Shown one piece after another: positions 9,752 to 17,337 of a stretch of DNA of 55,060 bases (within the stretch, counting starts at the first letter, position 1; each line of letters opens with the position of its first letter). Origin of the DNA: Candidatus Firestonebacteria bacterium RIFOXYD2_FULL_39_29 (GTDB lineage: Bacteria; Oederibacteriota; D2-FULL-39-29). A model generated the notes under the pieces. It was given only the letters and a program-made list of their open reading frames with translations. It ran no database searches and was not told the origin of the DNA. The translations under genes were made by a program, and so were the position numbers. The stretch lies in assembly GCA_001778375.1 (NCBI GenBank), contig MFGV01000045.1:1-55060 (forward strand), read 5' to 3'.

Positions 9752-10354
9752 ATGTCAATTAACACACAAAATATCTTAAAATTTTTTAAAGCTACTGGAG
9801 GAATAGCTAAATTTTCTGTACTAAGAAAAGCCGGGTTCCATCATGATACAATTAACGCTGTTGTAGCAGAAGATAGAGTAAAAATAATTTCACGCGGGAT
9901 ATATCAGCTGAGCGACCATGATATTGGAACATACCCGGATCTGGTTCTTGCTTCTCTTCAGTCACCGAAGGGAATTATCTGTCTGGCTTCCGCTCTTGCG
10001 TTTCATGAAGCAACAACCGAGATTCCCGGTTATGTGGAAATAGCTATCCCCGCACAGACACGAGCAAATAAAATTAAATACCCGCCGGTAAGATTTTACC
10101 GATTTGATGAAAATGCGTATAACGCCGGTATTGAAGAACATAAGATCGGATCACAAAAAATAAGGGTTTACTCTCTTGCCAAAACAATAGCTGATTGTTT
10201 TAAATTCAGAAGCAAAATAGGCATGGGTATTATCAGGAACGCCATGAAAACAGCAATAATGGAAAAAAATGTAAATCTGAATGAGTTGATAAAACACGCG
10301 AAAATTTGCCGGGTTGATAATGTAATTAAACCGGTCCTTGAGGCCATGCTATGA
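9752..10354 (+). CDS. abiEi: AbiEi-family antitoxin / transcriptional regulator
   Basis: This 200-aa protein has an N-terminal winged-helix region (LKFFKATGGIAKFSVLRKAG) followed by the AbiEi pattern of SRGIYQLSD, ALAFHEATTE and VRFYRF. In this type IV toxin-antitoxin family the antitoxin does not bind the toxin but counteracts it and represses the operon. I chose the ATG at 9752, which has GGAGGT 4 nt upstream; a start at 9737 would include the ribosome binding site. The gene ends in an ATGA overlap with the next gene, typical of abiE operons. A promoter with an overlapping inverted repeat lies just upstream. Confidence 0.9.
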   Translation: MSINTQNILKFFKATGGIAKFSVLRKAGFHHDTINAVVAEDRVKIISRGIYQLSDHDIGTYPDLVLASLQSPKGIICLASALAFHEATTEIPGYVEIAIPAQTRANKIKYPPVRFYRFDENAYNAGIEEHKIGSQKIRVYSLAKTIADCFKFRSKIGMGIIRNAMKTAIMEKNVNLNELIKHAKICRVDNVIKPVLEAML

Positions 10355-11265
10355 AAGATAATGTCAGGAATATTGCGGCTTCTGTGAAAGCCCGTTTAAT
10401 GAGTAAAGCGAAGGAAACTAACCGGCCTTTTGCGGAAGTTTTGCAGTATTTTGGTATGGAGAGGTTTCTTTACAGACTCAGCCGGTCAAAATATTCAGAG
10501 AAGTTCATTCTTAAAGGCGCCTTAATGTTTACTGTCTGGCAAATTCCGGAGAGAAGAACAACTCTGGACATTGATTTCTTAGCACGTTATGACAATCAAA
10601 TAGACTCAATTGAAAATGCTATGAAAGATATCTGTGAAATAAGCATTGAATCTGACGGTATTGTTTTTGACCTTTCTACCGTAAAAGGGACCAGAATAAA
10701 AGCAGATGCGGATTACGAAGGAGTGCGAATAAAACTTATTGGATTTCTGGAACAGTCAAGAATTCCATTACAAATTGATATAGGATTTGGTGATGTAGTC
10801 TATCCAAATCCAAAGACTATAGATTACCCTGTTGTTTTGGATTTTCCCAAACCGCATCTTAAGGGATATCCCGCTGAAAACACTATCAGTGAAAAGTTTG
10901 AAGCTATGATAACGCTTGGTTCTTTGAACAGCCGTATGAAGGATTTCTATGATATCTGGCTTTTAATGAGACAGCATGACTTTGACGGAACAAACCTTGC
11001 CGCAGCTATTCAAAATACATTTACGCAAAGAAAGATTGAACTTCCGGCGAAGAAACCACTTTTTGCCGAAGAAATCTACGATCACGGCTCCGATCGTCAA
11101 AAGCTCTGGAAGGCTTTCATCGTTAAAGAAGAAAGTAAAATCGCACCGGAGCACTTATCTAGTGTAGCAAAAGAGATAGAGGATTTTCTTATTCTACCTG
11201 TAAAGGCAATAGCCAAAACAAAAGAATTTAACAAACACTGGAAAGCTCCAGGCCCATGGAAATAG
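10351..11265 (+). CDS. abiEii: AbiEii/AbiGii-family nucleotidyltransferase toxin
   Basis: This 304-aa protein is of the AbiEii family. The nucleotidyltransferase signature is visible: LKGALMF followed by RRTTLDIDFLAR, which carries the paired metal-binding aspartates (DID). Later segments include VRIKLIGFL and SEKFEAMITLG, typical of DUF1814 proteins. AbiEii toxins transfer nucleotides to cellular targets (tRNA in studied relatives) and cause growth arrest during phage infection. Translationally coupled to abiEi by ATGA. The pair sits among repeats next to a tyrosine recombinase gene, but I see no attachment sites that would prove an island. Confidence 0.9.
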   Translation: MKDNVRNIAASVKARLMSKAKETNRPFAEVLQYFGMERFLYRLSRSKYSEKFILKGALMFTVWQIPERRTTLDIDFLARYDNQIDSIENAMKDICEISIESDGIVFDLSTVKGTRIKADADYEGVRIKLIGFLEQSRIPLQIDIGFGDVVYPNPKTIDYPVVLDFPKPHLKGYPAENTISEKFEAMITLGSLNSRMKDFYDIWLLMRQHDFDGTNLAAAIQNTFTQRKIELPAKKPLFAEEIYDHGSDRQKLWKAFIVKEESKIAPEHLSSVAKEIEDFLILPVKAIAKTKEFNKHWKAPGPWK

Positions 11266-11381
11266 AGTATTTTTTTAATTCAGACTTTGTACTTTCACTT
11301 CCAGACTCTGTCTTCCCCTTTTCACTTGCAAATCCTCCAAACATCTAATCTTCAAACCCTCAAACCATCGGACTTCGTCCT

Positions 11382-12272
11382 TCACGGCCTCGGATGATAT
11401 TTTTTATGCACTTCACGGAGGCGGGATCTGTCCACATGCGTATATATCTGCGTCGTCGAAATACTTGAATGCCCGAGCATCTCCTGCACGCTTCTGAGAT
11501 CGGCACCGTGAGTGAGAAGATGCGTGGCAAAGGAATGTCTTAAAGTGTGAGGAGTCACGTGTTTTGCTATACCTGCCGCCGCGGCACGCTTCACTATTAT
11601 CTTCCAGAGCCAGACCCTGCTGAATTTTTTTCCTCTTTTATTTAAAAATAGCTCTCCGGAAGAGGAGGAGGTTTTCTCGACTAATTCAATGCGTATTTTT
11701 CCTATGTATTCATCCACCCAATCCGCCGCTACCTTTCCTACCGGAACTATCCTTTCTTTGCTCCCCTTCCCCATGCACCTTATATACTGCGCAACTGTAT
11801 CATAGTCATATATTTTCAGATTAGAAACCTCGGAGATGCGCATACCTGTGGCATACATCAACTCGAGGAGCGCGCGGTCCCGGAGATCATCTTTGTCTTT
11901 TTGATTTACAGACTCCAGCAGCCTGACAATCTCCTGTTCCGAAAGAACATCCGGCAGTTTTTTCATAAGCCGGGGAGATTCCAGTTCTGCCGCGGGATTT
12001 TCCTCCATCTTTTTTTCCAGAGAAAGAAATTTAAAAAAAGTTTTGATCGCAGAAAGTTTTCTTGCAGAAGAAGAGGGATCATATTTCTCCTTCACGGATG
12101 AAAAATAATCCAATATGTCATGCTTGGTGATTTTTGCCGCATCACCAATACCTTTTTTTTCGATGAACAGTAAAAACTGATTAATATCATTTTTGTACGA
12201 ACTCACCGTACTGACAGGATATCGGCGTTCGGTGGAGAGGTACATTAAGAATTCAGGAACTAGTTCCAGCAT
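11382..12272 (-). CDS. xerD: XerD/XerC-type tyrosine recombinase
   Basis: A 296-aa protein of normal Xer length. An N-terminal SAM-like core-binding domain (about 1-90) is followed by the catalytic domain with all expected residues: Arg in ATGMRISEV, Lys in GKGSKERIVP, HxxR in HTLRHSFATH, the second His in MLGHSS, and the nucleophile Tyr in TQIYTHVD. Xer recombinases resolve chromosome dimers at dif. XerD is more likely than XerC by length and the HTLRHSFATHLL segment, but this is not certain; a phage-type integrase is less likely. Start ATG with GAGG upstream. A large palindrome separates it from acylphosphatase. Confidence 0.88.
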   Translation of the reverse strand: MLELVPEFLMYLSTERRYPVSTVSSYKNDINQFLLFIEKKGIGDAAKITKHDILDYFSSVKEKYDPSSSARKLSAIKTFFKFLSLEKKMEENPAAELESPRLMKKLPDVLSEQEIVRLLESVNQKDKDDLRDRALLELMYATGMRISEVSNLKIYDYDTVAQYIRCMGKGSKERIVPVGKVAADWVDEYIGKIRIELVEKTSSSSGELFLNKRGKKFSRVWLWKIIVKRAAAAGIAKHVTPHTLRHSFATHLLTHGADLRSVQEMLGHSSISTTQIYTHVDRSRLREVHKKYHPRP

Positions 12273-12292
12273 GAAAACCTCACAAAAAAATG

Positions 12293-12425
12293 ACTAAGGA
12301 CTATTGACTAATGACTATTTATTGTTGGCGGAAAAACCCCGCCTCATATTTATATTTACACTTTATAATATCGCGGCGCTCTTTTGCCGCGTTCATCAAA
12401 TAGTCATTAGTCAATAGTCACTAGT
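12293..12425. repeat. 133-bp palindrome with 28-bp GACTA-word arms
   Basis: The left arm 12293-12320 and right arm 12398-12425 are inverted copies with two mismatches, made of the words GACTAATGACTATT. Between them lie two smaller hairpins: GGCGG/CCGCC (12327-12343) and CGCGGC/GCCGCG (12372-12391). It fills the whole gap between the recombinase and acylphosphatase genes and may act as a terminator in either direction. Confidence 0.75.
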
Positions 12426-12432
12426 ACTTTCT

Positions 12433-12705
12433 TTATTTGATTTCAAATCCGTTGAATTCTTCCGTCGCCTTTTCCCACTCTATCTCCGTATACTTTATAT
12501 GTGTCGCAAAATATTCCTCTATTTTTTTAAGAAATTCAATCAGATGCTTTTTCTCGCCTTCGGCAATGAGCTCTACCCTGCCGCCTGAAAGATTTTCAAC
12601 CGTACCCGTAACATTTCCGAGCCGTTCGGCGATATCCTGACAGGTAAAACGAAAACCCACGCCCTGCACGGTACCTGTAAAATAGACATGAACCCTACTA
12701 GACAT
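12433..12705 (-). CDS. acyP: Acylphosphatase
   Basis: The 90-aa length is typical. The family signature is present as VHVYFTGTVQGVGFRF, with the catalytic Arg in GVGFR; the catalytic Asn is probably the N of GTVENLSGG. The enzyme hydrolyses the carboxyl-phosphate bond of acyl phosphates in the cytoplasm. The ATG is preceded by GGGGGGTTAA rather than a normal GGAGG site, as in two other genes of this window. Long intergenic palindromes lie on both sides, so it may be its own transcription unit. Confidence 0.92.
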   Translation of the reverse strand: MSSRVHVYFTGTVQGVGFRFTCQDIAERLGNVTGTVENLSGGRVELIAEGEKKHLIEFLKKIEEYFATHIKYTEIEWEKATEEFNGFEIK

Positions 12706-12720
12706 TTAACCCCCCGGGTA

Positions 12721-12907
12721 AAGCAATCACTAACCTTAAATAATCACTAAGATCTAAGCACTAAATTCTAAACAAAAAACAAATACTTAATAATTAAATC
12801 TCAAACTAAATCGTTGGAACTATATTAATATCTTCCTTTTTAGTGCTTAGTGCTTTAATCTTAGTCATTGTTCTTCTTAGTGCTTAGTGCTTTAATCTTA
12901 GTCATTG
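12721..12907. repeat. Word-type inverted repeat with a 30-bp tandem duplication
   Basis: The left part (about 12725-12775) contains AATCACTAAG and CTAAGCACTAAATTC. The right part contains the inverse words, and 12841-12870 is repeated exactly at 12878-12907 (period 37 bp). The second unit ends two bases before the stop codon of the DUF3137 gene. The same words recur near 36920 and 47470. Confidence 0.7.
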
Positions 12908-12909
12908 CT

Positions 12910-13887
12910 TTACTCTTTCGTCCATATTCTTGTATTTAAATTCAAATCTTCTACTATCCCTGTCAAAAGCGCAAGGTCATTATAATACTCCAGCACTACA
13001 TTAAAATCCAGAAGGGTGGTAAAAAGTTTGGGCTCGAAAAGGTTTTTATTATAAGAAAGGGCAATATAAACTTTTGAATCCACAAACGACATATGTAGAG
13101 GCCTTCCTGTTTTTTTCTTGAACTCCATTATTCTTTCCATTAAACTCGTAGAAAGGATGTATCTTGCAGTTACCTGGTTGTCACCGTAGACTGCGAACTC
13201 TTTTTCAAACTTCGGATCTTCAAGTTTTATCAGCTTTCCCCTCGTGAAATTATATTCCTGAAGCATCGTTCCGAGAAAACCAAACATTCTTTCAGCCGTA
13301 TCGGGAAGCACAACCGTAACACCGGCAAAAGTCTTATTAAAATCTGCGATAAAGAAGATACCTCTGAAAATAGTATGCCAGGTGGTACGGACATTCCCTT
13401 TACTGTCACGTGATTCCGTCTTATACTCCGAATGCACCTCTGAGAATTCTATCGCAGTTTTATCCAGTTTACCTCCGACATAATCCTCCCCTTTATACCT
13501 GTCGGGATTCTTCGGAAATATCCGGCTCGTCATATACTGTGACCCGGGAATACAGGACCCCTGGTCAAAAAAGAGGCTGTCATCAAAAAACTTAACAAGC
13601 TTTCCTATTATTTCACTTTTGAACTGCCGTTTGTAACTTTTCGATACAATATAATATACCAATGCAAATATTGCCGCACCGATTAGAACGGGAATAAACA
13701 CAAAATAGAGGCCTGAGTTCCCGGCAGAAGCAAGAATTATGAGACAAATGACAAGCACCATAACTGCTGTCACTGCTCCGGATATTCCTACAACACTGAC
13801 AATCTTTTTACGCTGCCTCTCCAGAGGAAGGAGAGATATATACAGTTTTTCCCTATAGAATATTTTTAACTCTTCAATACTTTTCAT
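12910..13887 (-). CDS. DUF3137 membrane protein
   Basis: The 325-aa protein has two transmembrane helices near residues 35-60 and 64-85, then a large domain with FRGIFFIADFNKTF and VVLPD, the pattern of DUF3137 (Galanin-like) proteins. Function is not known for the family. DUF3137 genes are often next to lemA, as here. I prefer the ATG at 13887, which gives a 4-bp ATGA overlap with lemA; a GTG nine bases upstream lies too close to the GGAG. The pair probably forms a small two-gene operon. Confidence 0.85.
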   Translation of the reverse strand: MKSIEELKIFYREKLYISLLPLERQRKKIVSVVGISGAVTAVMVLVICLIILASAGNSGLYFVFIPVLIGAAIFALVYYIVSKSYKRQFKSEIIGKLVKFFDDSLFFDQGSCIPGSQYMTSRIFPKNPDRYKGEDYVGGKLDKTAIEFSEVHSEYKTESRDSKGNVRTTWHTIFRGIFFIADFNKTFAGVTVVLPDTAERMFGFLGTMLQEYNFTRGKLIKLEDPKFEKEFAVYGDNQVTARYILSTSLMERIMEFKKKTGRPLHMSFVDSKVYIALSYNKNLFEPKLFTTLLDFNVVLEYYNDLALLTGIVEDLNLNTRIWTKE

Positions 13888-14444
13888 TTTTTCCACTGCT
13901 CCGCGACATTAATATTCTCCCTGCCTTTTTCCGTAATAGAAAAATAGTCACCTTCTTTAAATCCGAGAAGACCGGCGAGAATATTGAACGGGAACAGCAT
14001 AACCGCATTATTATAATCATTTACCGAGGCGTTATAGGCGCGCCTTTCGGCGGAAATTTGTTCCTCCACTTCATTAAGAGTTTTTTGCAGGTGCATAAAA
14101 TTATTACTTGCTTTTAACTCGGGATAACTTTCGGAAACAGCCATTATGCTTTTTAGAGTATTTCCCATTTCATTATCAATTCCTTCTTTTTCTTTTCCGC
14201 TTTTTTGTCCGGAGATTGCCGCAGACCTCAGTTTTGCTATCTCGGTTAAGAGCGCGCTCTCATGCTTTACATAACCCTTTACCGCTTCAACGAGATTTGG
14301 TATCAAATCATACCGCTTTTTCAAAAGCGCATCAATCGAGGCAAAAGCATTTTTCACCTGGTTCCGTTTTGTAATCAAAAGATTAAAAATAAAAACAACT
14401 GCGACAAACAGAAGGCACAGCCCGATTATAAAATAATTACCCAT
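13884..14444 (-). CDS. lemA: LemA family protein
   Basis: This 186-aa protein has one N-terminal transmembrane helix (about 3-24) followed by a long helical domain with the LemA hallmark KKRYDLIPNLVEAVKGY and, later, AERRAYNASVNDYNNAV. LemA proteins are membrane-anchored helical-bundle proteins of poorly defined envelope role. The ATG is preceded by GGGGGTTAA. It overlaps the DUF3137 gene by ATGA, and an 86-bp gap separates it from the end of the ExbB/ExbD gene unit upstream. Confidence 0.92.
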   Translation of the reverse strand: MGNYFIIGLCLLFVAVVFIFNLLITKRNQVKNAFASIDALLKKRYDLIPNLVEAVKGYVKHESALLTEIAKLRSAAISGQKSGKEKEGIDNEMGNTLKSIMAVSESYPELKASNNFMHLQKTLNEVEEQISAERRAYNASVNDYNNAVMLFPFNILAGLLGFKEGDYFSITEKGRENINVAEQWKK

Positions 14445-14530
14445 TTAACCCCCATGCTATGGCACAAGCATTAAGAATAACCCTTTGAAAGACTGGCGGG
14501 TGGTTTAATAAATTCTTTATTGTTTAGAAA

Positions 14531-15598
14531 CTATCTCTCCCTGTCAAAAGTTGTCTCTTTTTTTTCAGGAATGAATTCTTCATACTTTACTTCATATTTA
14601 TAATTGGAAGGCATTATTTCCCCTTCATAAACTATATTAAATTCCTTTTCCGCCTTTGAATAAATGGATTCGTTAAATTTATATGTTTTGAGAAGCGCTT
14701 CGTTATTTTTACCGGTCAAAAGAGAGTAGTAGACCGTCACGTCCCTGATAGAAAGCATTTTACCGTTTCTTATCCTGGCCTTGACTTCCAGCGAACCCGG
14801 TTTTTTTAAAAATCTGCATTTTGCCACTTCGACCTCTTCGCCTGCAGTAAAACTACCGTACTCGATATCCCCAAAATCATATTGTTTATCTTTGGCCTGA
14901 AACGAATCGACTAATACTTTTTCTTCCTTCAGTACCGAGTATTTTATTAACACCTGATAGCTTGTATAATCGGGAAGATTATTTATCTTAATATTATAGG
15001 TCTTTGTTTTGCCTTTCCCTATTTTACCGTCTTCAAGCAAAACATCCTTTTCCTTCATAAGTTTTCTTTCAACATTAAGAAACTTTATATTAAGGGTTAA
15101 ATCTCCGGCATCTGATTCACCGCTGTTTCTCACTATGCATTTAAGATACCCATTCTCATCTATATATTGGCTTAAAATGGTTATTACCGCTTCGTCTTTT
15201 TTTTCACCGTCCTGCTGCGGAGGGTTAAACAGGTCTGAACCGTGGAAAATAATCTCTTTTTTTCCTTTTTTATCGGAGTAATTTATCTTTAGATCATAGA
15301 CTTCAAAATAAGGACAACCTTTTATATTTATATTAAAATCTTTTTTTGAATTTACATATATATACGGCAGGATAACAGGGTCGGACTCTTTTAAAACTTT
15401 CAAATCCCTGTCAAGAACTACAAGCTTTATACTGACATCCCGGAAACTGCTTTCGAAATTACTTCCAATACTGCCGCTAAAAAATACCTGATGTTCAAGT
15501 CTTGATCTTGCTACAGATATATTGGATACCTCTATACCGGCTTCACAGAAATTATTAGCCTCAAGGAATATAAATAATAGTATAAACAATTTTTTCAT
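14531..15598 (-). CDS. Secreted multi-domain beta-sandwich protein, last gene of the ExbB/D unit
   Basis: I recognise no exact family. Residues 1-20 form a signal peptide (likely cut after CEA). The remaining 335 residues are rich in beta strands and look like three successive sandwich domains. The middle one (YLKCIVRNSGESDAGDLTL) resembles CARDB or FxLYD-type domains, which occur in surface and periplasmic binding proteins. It ends the nine-gene unit 42 bp after the second exbD. Probably a periplasmic or outer-membrane-facing partner of the motor; no enzyme motif is visible. Confidence 0.6.
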   Translation of the reverse strand: MKKLFILLFIFLEANNFCEAGIEVSNISVARSRLEHQVFFSGSIGSNFESSFRDVSIKLVVLDRDLKVLKESDPVILPYIYVNSKKDFNINIKGCPYFEVYDLKINYSDKKGKKEIIFHGSDLFNPPQQDGEKKDEAVITILSQYIDENGYLKCIVRNSGESDAGDLTLNIKFLNVERKLMKEKDVLLEDGKIGKGKTKTYNIKINNLPDYTSYQVLIKYSVLKEEKVLVDSFQAKDKQYDFGDIEYGSFTAGEEVEVAKCRFLKKPGSLEVKARIRNGKMLSIRDVTVYYSLLTGKNNEALLKTYKFNESIYSKAEKEFNIVYEGEIMPSNYKYEVKYEEFIPEKKETTFDRER

Positions 15599-15640
15599 CA
15601 GACACTTCTTTCTTGTAACTTTAAAATTTCAGGGCGAATG

Positions 15641-16042
15641 CTACTCGGACACAAATGAAATATTCTTAATTCCGCTCTTTGCGCATAAATTCAAAACATC
15701 AATGACTTCCTGATAAAACACTGAGTCTCTTCCTTTTATGGATACAGATACGGTATCTGCAACAAGTGAAAGACCTTCTAATGTTCCCGCAAACACGCTA
15801 AGATCCTGCTCTTCATCATTAACTATCAGTTTTCCTTTTCCGACAACTTCAACATTCATAGCGGTAAAAGCATCCGTATCAGCCGCAGATTCCTGAATAA
15901 TAGGCAATACAGCATCAAGTTTCAGCTCATCTTTAACCAGTTTGCCAAAAGTCATGTAAAATATCAGGAGCATGAGTATTGTATCAATGAGAGGGATTAA
16001 TTCTATCCTGCCTTTTTTCAAAGCTCTTCTGGCTATTCTCAC
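15641..16042 (-). CDS. exbD: ExbD/TolR-type motor protein (second copy)
   Basis: The 133-aa protein has the standard plan: a short cytoplasmic N-terminus (KKGRIELIPLIDT), one transmembrane helix with the conserved protonatable Asp (PLIDTILMLLIFYM) and a periplasmic domain to the end. ExbD/TolR dimers couple proton flow to work on a TonB/TolA partner. Start is GTG with AAGGAG at 5 nt spacing. The periplasmic part is clearly different from the first copy, so the two probably form a heterodimer or serve two partners. 12 bp follow the previous exbD. Confidence 0.9.
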   Translation of the reverse strand: MRIARRALKKGRIELIPLIDTILMLLIFYMTFGKLVKDELKLDAVLPIIQESAADTDAFTAMNVEVVGKGKLIVNDEEQDLSVFAGTLEGLSLVADTVSVSIKGRDSVFYQEVIDVLNLCAKSGIKNISFVSE

Positions 16043-16054
16043 GTTTACTCCTTT

Positions 16055-16465
16055 TTACTCACTCTCTAAAGTCGCAAAAGTAATATTTGATATTCTGTTT
16101 CTGGAGCATAACCCCAGTATCTTTGATATTTCCCTGTACTGAAGCTTGGTATCCCCTCTGACCGCTATTGACATTTTCGGATTCTGCTTCATGTAACCGT
16201 TTATAAGTTTTTCCAGGGAATCCAGATCATATTTTTCTTTATTGACCAGGATCTGACCTGAAACAGGAATATTAATAATTAACGCATCGGGAGCTTTTTT
16301 CCACTTACTGGCCTCTGCAGCAACCGGAAGCTTAACGCCATACTCAAGCTCCATTTCGGCAAATGTCGAAAAACTCATATAAAAGATCAGAAGTATCAGC
16401 ATTGAGTCAATCATAGGGATCAACTCTACTCTGCCTTTTTTTACAGGTCTCCTCTCAAATCTCAT
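16055..16465 (-). CDS. exbD: ExbD/TolR-type motor protein (first copy)
   Basis: A 136-aa protein with the same layout as its neighbour: KKGRVELIPMID, a transmembrane helix with the conserved Asp, then a periplasmic domain containing MSIAVRGDTKLQYREI, typical of ExbD. I chose the ATG at 16465 (AAGGAG 5 nt upstream); a GTG at 16471 overlaps that ribosome binding site. It follows exbB by 15 bp. Two consecutive exbD genes after one exbB are seen in several bacteria, and the pair here is diverged enough to be functionally distinct. Confidence 0.9.
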   Translation of the reverse strand: MRFERRPVKKGRVELIPMIDSMLILLIFYMSFSTFAEMELEYGVKLPVAAEASKWKKAPDALIINIPVSGQILVNKEKYDLDSLEKLINGYMKQNPKMSIAVRGDTKLQYREISKILGLCSRNRISNITFATLESE

Positions 16466-16480
16466 TAGCACTCCTTAGTT

Positions 16481-17314
16481 TTATTGTACAGGATTCGCGC
16501 TTGCTTCTCCTGTGCTTTCCGGTTGTTTTCCTGCTTCTACTTTGAACTCCTCTAATCTTAAAAGAAGCAAGGTAACATTTTTTTCAATACTCATCAGGAT
16601 CTGTTCTTTTCTTCCGTTTAATAAATTATAGCAAAACAAAGACGGGATAGCTACTGCAAGTCCACCGGCTGTGTTTATCAGAGCTTCAGCGATACCGCCT
16701 GCCAAAAGCTCAGGTTTACCCATACCGACAGAAGCAACGACGTTAAACGATCCGATCATACCTATAACGGTACCAAGTAACCCAAGAAGCGGGGTCAGGG
16801 TAACCATGGTATCAAGTTGAGGAAGCCGTCTTTCCATGCCTATTGTTTCAGACAGTATCTGAGCTTCAATTTCTTCTTCCATTTTCTTTCTGTCAGAGCC
16901 TTTTTCATACTGCACCAAAGCTACTTTTACGACCCTTGGAAGAGCACCTGTAGTTCTATCACAAAGTGTCATTGACATTTTTATATTTGACGTTTTCATA
17001 AGAGCATCAATAAATTTCTTTTCTTCCTTTACAGTAGCATTTTTAAAATACGTAAACCTGTCAAAGATAAGCCCTACTGCAAACATAGAACAAATCAGTA
17101 TTACTGCAAAGATCGGACCGCCGCCCTTAATAAACTGGAAAAAGGTCAGTTTTTTTTGTCCTAACCCGTCACCGCCGGCTTTTCCGTCCTGGGCATTTTC
17201 TATACCCGCGCCATCGGCTTTTGCCTCCTGAGCATTTACCATACTTGAGAACTGCAAACAAAGAAACAATGCAAGTATGCTCATTACTATAAAACTTATT
17301 TTTCTGTTAAACAT
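16481..17314 (-). CDS. exbB: ExbB/TolQ/MotA-type proton channel
   Basis: This 277-aa protein has a cleavable-looking signal peptide (1-28), a short Gly/Ala-rich periplasmic segment, then the usual three transmembrane helices: GGGPIFAVILICSMFAVGLI, and the conserved pair TLTPLLGLLGTVIGMI and AEALINTAGGLAVAIPSL. The conserved channel Glu (AEAL) and Thr residues are present. It forms the pentameric channel around the ExbD helices. The signal peptide is an addition over E. coli ExbB but is known in other phyla. AGGAGG precedes the ATG. It is placed between the TPR gene and two exbD genes. Confidence 0.9.
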   Translation of the reverse strand: MFNRKISFIVMSILALFLCLQFSSMVNAQEAKADGAGIENAQDGKAGGDGLGQKKLTFFQFIKGGGPIFAVILICSMFAVGLIFDRFTYFKNATVKEEKKFIDALMKTSNIKMSMTLCDRTTGALPRVVKVALVQYEKGSDRKKMEEEIEAQILSETIGMERRLPQLDTMVTLTPLLGLLGTVIGMIGSFNVVASVGMGKPELLAGGIAEALINTAGGLAVAIPSLFCYNLLNGRKEQILMSIEKNVTLLLLRLEEFKVEAGKQPESTGEASANPVQ

Positions 17315-17337
17315 TTTCCTTCCTCCTTTAGTTATTT

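Noticed and set aside
11382-12272. Reading the recombinase and AbiE pair as one mobile island
   Set aside because: No attachment-site repeats or integrase-adjacent tRNA are visible, and the recombinase looks like a housekeeping Xer protein.
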